Part shown: positions 57,220 to 64,000 of the stretch, one piece after another
Layout: each line of letters opens with the position of its first letter
Position numbering within the stretch: the stretch's first letter is position 1
Origin: Stratiolaelaps scimitus
Lineage: Eukaryota; Arthropoda; Arachnida; Mesostigmata; Laelapidae
Assembly (NCBI GenBank): GCA_019614645.1
Contig: JABWDB010000115.1
Location: 23,505-87,504, forward strand
DNA length: 64,000 bases
Reading direction: 5' to 3'
Made by a program: the position numbers and the translations under genes
The notes under the pieces: model-generated
Seen by the model: the letters and a program-made list of their open reading frames with translations, nothing else
What the model was told of the DNA's origin: nothing
Database searches by the model: none

Positions 57220-59558
57220 AGTAACTTCTCAATCAATACATGATAGCAGCGTACTTAGGCGATGTGAGCGCAGCCCTCGAGGATCACAGGGGGAGGAAAA
57301 ACTACGAGGCATGGGGTAGCAGATACACATTAAGGAGGATACAAGTCTTGCAGGAGTGGATGGCTCACTAGATGCTAATAACCCTAAACGATGGCAGAAC
57401 ACCTATCTTTGGGAGGGGGCCAGATATCCTTCTTGGACCTCATGCTAGCGAACGAGGCCGCGCTCGTCGGGGTGATCAGGTAGGAAATTCTAAACGGACA
57501 GGAATCACATAGCGATCATAGATTCGTCCTAACCGTCCTTGGCAGAACTGTACCTGATCGGTGCGAGACAGCGGGCGGCTCGATGGCAGCGGCGGTATTC
57601 AGAAGCCAGACGACTACGAAGGGTTATAGACGCTGGGTGCCGGATCTTGCTTAGGGAAGGGATCACCGCCGAGCGACTCATGGCGTGCTTGGTGTTGGGA
57701 GGATTAGGGAGGGGGAGTATCTGCCGACATACTGGAGGAACAAGGTTAAAGCCAGAGCAAGGAGAGTCTTTTGTACGGGAGAGAAGGACGCACTCAAAGG
57801 CTCCGAGTAGGAGAGTCAGCAGCGGGCTATATGGCAGAGAGCTCGCCGACAGGCTGTAGAGGCTTCAAGAGGAATACCAGGGTCTGGCTAGGCTGCAATA
57901 TGGGGGAGCTCACGAATGAGGAGACAGGGGTACTGGCGGGCCACGGGTAGTTCCAGGCCTACAAAGTCAAATGTCTTTGGGTATTGCAATGTCTCTGGTG
58001 GTGTCCGTGCGTTGGAAAAAAATGTTCTCCTCTAAAAGGGTGCCCTGTTCCGGTCATCGAGTTGCAACAGTTATATCATTCCTTTGTCTCAACTATCGTA
58101 CTCTGGCATTACAATTAACCTTTTACCTTGCAGTCGCTAACTTGTTGCTCTCTTGAAGTCACTCTGTTAACCAACGATGGTTATCGCTTGATTCCAAAGT
58201 AAAAACAACTTTAATTTCCAATATGATCGTAGCAATCTTATTAGACCCCAAAAACACGTAACTTTACTTACTTACGGAAGCTGAGACAAAGGCCATGGAA
58301 ACTACGCCTAGCCACCCTAAACCCCCCCCTCGTCAAACAACTACGCAGTCTGTCTCCACAGGAAATCTCAACCCAGTTCGGGGAATAGGAATGGAGCTAG
58401 AACATAGCAACCGCGAATATGCAGGGCTTTATGACAGCCACAGATAGTACACTCTCGAGTAGGTGCTCCAATTAATGCCAAACGGAGGAGACAATTCAAA
58501 CAGAGATTCAATGAAAATCCCATCAATTCAAAAATGAAAATCCCTTTTTGCACAGAAAATACTCCTTGGAGAATTGTTCAACTCAAACATTCCTCTTATC
58601 AGATTCTCAATGAAGTAGCCATGTCCCTCTATGAGGACTTGCATACGCGTAACAGCGCACGGTCATTATGCCTAGACTGTTAGTATCGGCATACCACTAA
58701 CCTTAGGTGTTGGGATCGATATATGGGAACTTACACTAACTAGATTCCTATCACTCACCCTAGAGATTTACGAGGAAGAAAGTAAGACACCTCCGTGGAT
58801 CAGCAGTATCCAGGATAGAGATAAGACGGATCACGAAGATCGCGATAGGAGAAGTTAACCGTATCGTTAAGGACAGAAACGGCAAACGCCAGGCGTCCTT
58901 TCTCTCTCCGCAAAGGCATAGCTTATAACACACCCGTACTCGCTGCTTTATACCACATACGACAAAGGTCCATCCGGGTATGATGGACTGTCGAGCGAAC
59001 GAAGGGGTCTTACTGCCTTAGAATGGAACGCCGAGAGAACGCAAATCTAACTGCCGGTCCATCTTTTCCACTCAGTTACAAGTGCGGAAGCCCGGGACAC
59101 GCGGCTACTTATCGCAGAGTGCAGAACGTCCAATGCTAGCAATGTAAGGCAGATGGGTAAAATTCAAGATGAATAACAGTCCATGATCAACTCCACACTA
59201 GACGTAACCATCACACAAATGGCCAAAGGATCAAAAATTAAAAGGTGACCTAACGAATATAGATCATTATTACATCTCCTTCATCATCGAAACCTCCCAA
59301 CTGGATCCTAATAGAAGCACCAGAGGACGCAGGAGAGGCTGCTCGCCTCGCATTATACCCAAAATTTGGACATGAAACGTTCCATTATCGATTGAACGAA
59401 CAGATCAAGGAGAACCGTTCCCGCCCAATATGCTAAAGAGAATCATACTTCCCCCAAGCACACAAGAAGAAATCAGACTAGTTCCCCTAACCGTATTAAA
59501 TCCCTTAAATCTCCCGGTGCGGACTCAGTTCCCGACTAAGTTGTCAAATCTTCATTAG
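57220..59558 (+). mobile_element. R1-like relic, endonuclease to RT start (mirror)
   Basis: Mirror of 50660-53000. The open frame 57539-57859 (MAELYLIGARQRAARWQRRY) follows the SDHRF motif of an APE-type endonuclease. Confidence 0.65.
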
Positions 59559-60106
59559 GGACCATCCATTCGCATTCCCAAAATGTTCATTGGTTTATTG
59601 GTTCATGCTAGAATACTTATTTGACTCTGGAGATTTTCTAAGAAGCAGAGAAAGGGCTCGGCTTGCGTTCAACCTAAAGCCGGGCAACCCACCAAGTGAC
59701 GTTTAAGCCTTCATGCAAATTTGAACGCTCTCTTTTCATGGATTTCGGAGAGAACACTCTTCCCATACTACCATCCGCAATGTTCTTGACATGGCAAAAG
59801 AACAGAGGACGAAGCCCCTTCCCTTGCGCTCACATTGTCTAACAGTTATGCTAAACATAAAGAATGCTTTAACCCAATGTAGCGGGGCCTATTCAATGAC
59901 TAATTAGCTTCGCTGGGGCCTACACATACCCAAGGAGGATCATAGCCCCATATATCTCTAAGCATTCGATTCAATATGACGGGCGGAGTAGAGAGAGACC
60001 CAAGGCTCTGTCCTTGGGCCAACTCTGTGAAATGTGACATATGACTATCTGCCACATTGTATAAATGTTCAACAATTTCAGCTCCTGAAACGCAATATAC
60101 TATAAA

Positions 60107-61188
60107 TTATTTACAAAAAGTTATTTTGCTTTTAGGGTAATTTTTTTTTGGTGTGGAAAGTGATCGAATCTCGTCAGGAAGCATGCCCCAGTCAATGGGC
60201 AGTTGGTAAGCAAGAGTATGGCGGCTAGATTCCTTAATGGCAAAGGGTGTCACGAATACAGTTGGCTTGCGGGTCGTTCTGTTTCGCATAGGAACAATCG
60301 GGAAAGTATGTCACCGGGAGTAACTCCCTTCGACATTTTAAAGGCAAGGAGCGCAACGTGGATGTAGTACCTTACTCTCAGTTTAAGCAGCCCGTACTTG
60401 TTCATGACGCCAGAAGCAGACTCCGTGCGGCGTATGCGTAACACACTCGATTGGGGCCTCCTGAACAACGTTTCCTCTACGAAAGATCATTCTGTACCCA
60501 GCTCCCCAGACCGATAAACCGTATCATAGTAGTGGTATCAGCATCATGTTATAGACACGTAACAGGCCTTCCAACGGGATACATGTCACAGCGTAACATT
60601 TAGGCAAGAACGCGCCCATATGGTTCTGCCGACAAAGGTTTTCATGCATGGTGATGCCCAGACACTTTACCGACTCCGTCCATGGGAGCGTTATTCCGCA
60701 GAGCTGAATCGGAATCATTTGAACAGTTCTTTGAGGTGAGCCAAAAGAGGAGACTATAATTGTGTTGGTATTGATGGCAAAGCCGAATTTGAAACAAAAG
60801 AGTTGTGTCATCGGCGTAAGCAATTGTCTTGCGATAATTCCCTGCTGAGATCTTTAATAGGATGAAGTTGATAAGAATTAAGAACATGAACGGACCAAGA
60901 ATAGACCCTTGAGGAGTGCCAATGTCAATCACCCGCCAACAAGATTTGAAGCCATCTTTTTTTACAGCCTGTCTTCTCGCAGTGAGGTATGAACCAAAGA
61001 AGTTTACCACCTCCGCCCGGTAGCCCAGGCACTCCAGCTCATGTAAGCAAAATGAGTGACGAAGGCAACTGAAAGCTGCAGACACATCCAGGAAAACACC
61101 CAGCCACAATTGGTTGTTCGTTGTAGCGTCCCCGATTTCCTGCCACATACCCGCCAGCGCGTTGGTTGGTGAAAGCGAAGGGTCGCTG
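60107..61188 (-). mobile_element. CR1-like RT relic (mirror)
   Basis: Mirror of 49030-50111, same residues and breaks. Confidence 0.85.
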
Positions 61189-62537
61189 CAATTTCTCGTT
61201 TTGGTTTCTGGTTCTCGTTGCTGGGTTCGTTTTCTCGCCCTGGTGGCATGGTTGTCGGCCGCCGCCACTCGAACTGGGCGAAGAACCCCGCTGATGGAGA
61301 CCATGGGCGACCCCAGCGCCGAGAAGCAGGGGGGCGTCCCCCGCCCAGCGACGAATACGTAAAAAGAAAGACGTACTGGGCCGTCAAGGGAGGACATCGA
61401 GGGCATGGACACTCAGGATATCCCGAAGGAAGATCCCACCTCATGGCGGGGAGGGCGGGGATGACTCTGCCGAATTCACGGCGATGGCGGACTCCTTGCG
61501 GGAGTTACGAAGACAATCGGGGCACTCGCCCCCCTTGCTGCTTCATGTAACAGAGAGATGATGTCCATGACGGAGAAGCTGCAAGGGTCTCCAGCTTGCC
61601 TAGGATAAGTGCGGTGAACTGTGGAGGACCACTGTGGGGAGCCTGCGAACCACAAAAACAAGTGCTCTGCTCGAAGAGCTCGCGGACATCAGGCGCCACC
61701 GCCAGACGTGCACCTGCTTGGAGGCCGTGCACACGGCCGCGATCGGGAAATCGAGGGGCAAACGCCCCCGCGGCCTGGCTCCAGCTCGCCAGGAAGGAGT
61801 GGCTCACGACGCTGATCCAGAGACTGGTGGGGACGGAGCAGTCCATATTGACACCACGGGCCGTTCGCACAAGGGGGACGGAAGCAGACGAGAGCCTGCT
61901 AAATGAGCTTGGGGTGTAGTTCTTACAGGCACCAGGGGCACTTCGATTGGGGGACCGGAGAGTCGCGGGCTACCGACTCAGATGGGGGGGGGGGTCGTCG
62001 GAGCATGCTGACCACCAGGATCGTTTCCTGGTGGTCAGCATGCTCGAGCAGGACTGGACAGGGCTGGGGGAAGAAGCTATCGGTGTCTTCCAGAGGGTGG
62101 TGCGAACCGCAATGGCGAAAACTACTGAGCGTTTCCGGCTTCGCTGCTATTTGACTCTGAATCACGAATGTCACAGCCTGTGCGAATATACACACCCAAG
62201 CTCCACTTTGCCTATTATCCTTCCGATCCGACCAAATGAAACTGAAATCAGTAACATCAAAGCTGCCATAACCATTTTTTTAACCAAGTCTCACTTCCCA
62301 CAAACGCATCTCATCCAGAGCACTCATCCTCCAGGAAGTCAATAATCGTTTCGAGTTGCCCTAATTTTCTGAGTCCTCTCGTCCCAGCGTTAAGATGCAT
62401 AGCGGCAAAGTTACAAAAAGCATTGTCTTTTCTCAAAACCAGTAACTTTTAATTCAGCACTACCCTTTCACAGTTTACACGACTAAACATTAATATTTAC
62501 ATTTTTGTAAATGTAATCTATAATACGTAAGTTTGTG

Positions 62538-63378
62538 AATCTAGGCAACGAACAAAGGAAAACCCAATCGACCTCAAGGGCACACTACAAGGTGCTCCTA
62601 CTCGACATAAGAAGCGACTTTAACTCCGTGTTCTGGGATGCCATGAACTTGGCCCTCCAGAAGGCAGACAGGTCCTCCAATTGAAGACACATATGGAGGT
62701 CATATCTAAAAAACAGGACTACGACCTACAATGGACGAACGTACAAAGCCAGCACTGCTACAAAATTAGATCACTGTGGCACCCAAGACTAAGCCGTAGT
62801 ACACTGCCGAATATTCAAACAACGTTTATTCAACTCTGTCCACACGCTTGCCTTCACTATCACCTCACACTAGGACAGATAACACATAACCTAAACCCAC
62901 ACGGCCTAGAACATGCCTCCCACAAAGCATAAGAAATCCTTATCCCTGTGAAAAACCCGGCAAAATCCACGAGACATGGCACGTCATATGGGACCAAATC
63001 CAGCCAGATTAACCAGGACCATAGCAGACATTAAAAAATGGTACCCACAGAGGCACGGTTCCCATACCTACTCGCTGGCACAACACACGGACCTTGTATA
63101 AAGTATCCCGCTTCTATAAAGAGAGAACCTCATCCATATGCATTCCGTGCAACACGGGACTAGTAGACCACGTAAGACATACTTTTGAAACAGGCCTATG
63201 CTCAGCTCAGAAAGGAACGGACTCATAAAACACTTCAAAGATACAACTACAACACCTATATGCGAAACTCTTGTGGACTTAATATTCAAGGATCAATTCA
63301 AGCAATTTAAAGATTACGCTATCGCTATAATCACAGCTTGGTACATCTTGCAAAACAAAGTATCTTCAAAAGTCACGT
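62538..63378 (+). mobile_element. R1-like relic, RT motif A and C-terminal part (mirror)
   Basis: Mirror of 46840-47680. Confidence 0.65.
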
Positions 63379-64000
63379 AATTACACGTAACCCCACAAGC
63401 TGCACTGTAAAATCTACAAAGTTCAGCTGAAGTTTATGGCCTTTAAGCACGCGCTCAGAAGGCAATGTAACCTCATTATTTTAAAACCCAATATTACGTT
63501 ACTTTGGGGACAGCAGTCGTTTATACAATACACTTTATTTGACACAACTGACAAGTCTAAAAGAAGCAAGGTCTAGGTATTTGCTCGGACTGGACGAAGA
63601 GTATGTCACTGAAAGACGCTGTTCACATACAGCAACGTCAATAACATCAATTCATGCAATCTAACAATCTGTCTTGAACAATACTAGGTTGCCCTGGTTA
63701 TGTTTAAATTTACAAACTATATTTTAAATCTGGCCTGCATAAGGGGAAAGAAGAAGCAGCCAATACAATCTAGTCTAAAGTTCACGAGTCAACTGATGAT
63801 CAATAACATTCCATAAATAAATCTTTTGAAGAAAGTCCTCATTTTGTCAATGTGTCGAATTTACTGCATGTTATTTTATCTTCCGTGAGAAATACAAAAA
63901 ACAATGTGAATGTGAGAAACTATGTAAGTTTGTTCTTTGCAGTAAATTGGAGGTAGAATCAAGCCCAAAACGGCTGTTATGAAGGCATGAATGTGTGAGC

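Larger units (their letters stand above)
55143..64000 (-). repeat. Right arm of palindrome: exact inverted copy of 46218-55075
   Basis: Every feature of the left arm recurs on the opposite strand with coordinates summing to 110218, with no indel over 8,858 bases as far as I can follow. It contains mirrored CR1-like RT (60107-61188, -), GC insert (61193-62152) with hairpin 62001-62045, R1-like endonuclease/linker (57220-59558, +), R1-like motif A/C-terminus (62538-63378, +), CR1-like endonuclease (62153-62403, -) and the 187-bp insertion (63509-63695). It continues past the window end. Confidence 0.96.

Overview
This is eukaryotic, AT-rich, repeat-laden DNA, almost certainly from an arthropod nuclear genome. 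The evidence is spliced exons of two ionotropic-receptor (IR, iGluR-superfamily) genes, mariner transposons, tRNA-derived SINEs, R1/I-group and CR1/Jockey-like non-LTR retrotransposons, and one complete BEL/Pao LTR retrotransposon. A chelicerate such as a mite is my guess; nothing in the sequence proves it. I see no operon, CRISPR array, rRNA gene or stand-alone tRNA gene.

Layout. (1) 3.8-10.9 kb: IR gene A on the + strand, nine recognisable exons. A mariner carrying a nested SINE sits in its second intron, and a second, internally deleted mariner lies just downstream. (2) 13.3-21.7 kb: a block of decayed retroelements (minus-strand R1-like, interrupted by a plus-strand CR1-like element that is itself interrupted by a GC-rich segment). 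It runs into the first exons of IR gene B. (3) 20.3-26.7 kb: IR gene B, also +. Seven of its exons have the same length as the gene A exon they match, and splice phases agree. One pre-M4 exon is missing. (4) 27-33 kb: mostly non-coding, with a non-LTR relic and several SINE copies that have clear target-site duplications. (5) 33.4-37.1 kb: an R1-group element with a poly(A) tail inserted into a minus-strand CR1-like element. (6) 37.1-44.2 kb: BEL/Pao element with identical LTRs but two frameshifts in its polyprotein. (7) 44.8-55.1 kb: a second direct copy of block 2 plus the first three recognisable IR exons. (8) 55.1-64.0 kb: an exact reverse-complement mirror of 46.2-55.1 kb, forming a palindrome with arms of at least 8.86 kb that runs off the window.

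The only host genes I can support are the two IR genes. They would encode ligand-gated cation channels of the chemosensory IR type. Both show lesions (a non-GT donor in A, a missing exon in B, an unexplained phase at the same junction in both), so either may be a pseudogene. Everything else is mobile-element history or segmental duplication. The most notable structures are the giant foldback palindrome, the mosaic duplication break at 53,227, the tandem SINE insertions into one target site, and the clean nested retrotransposon insertions. I did not find a convincing new molecular system. The palindrome could be a recent rearrangement or an assembly artefact.
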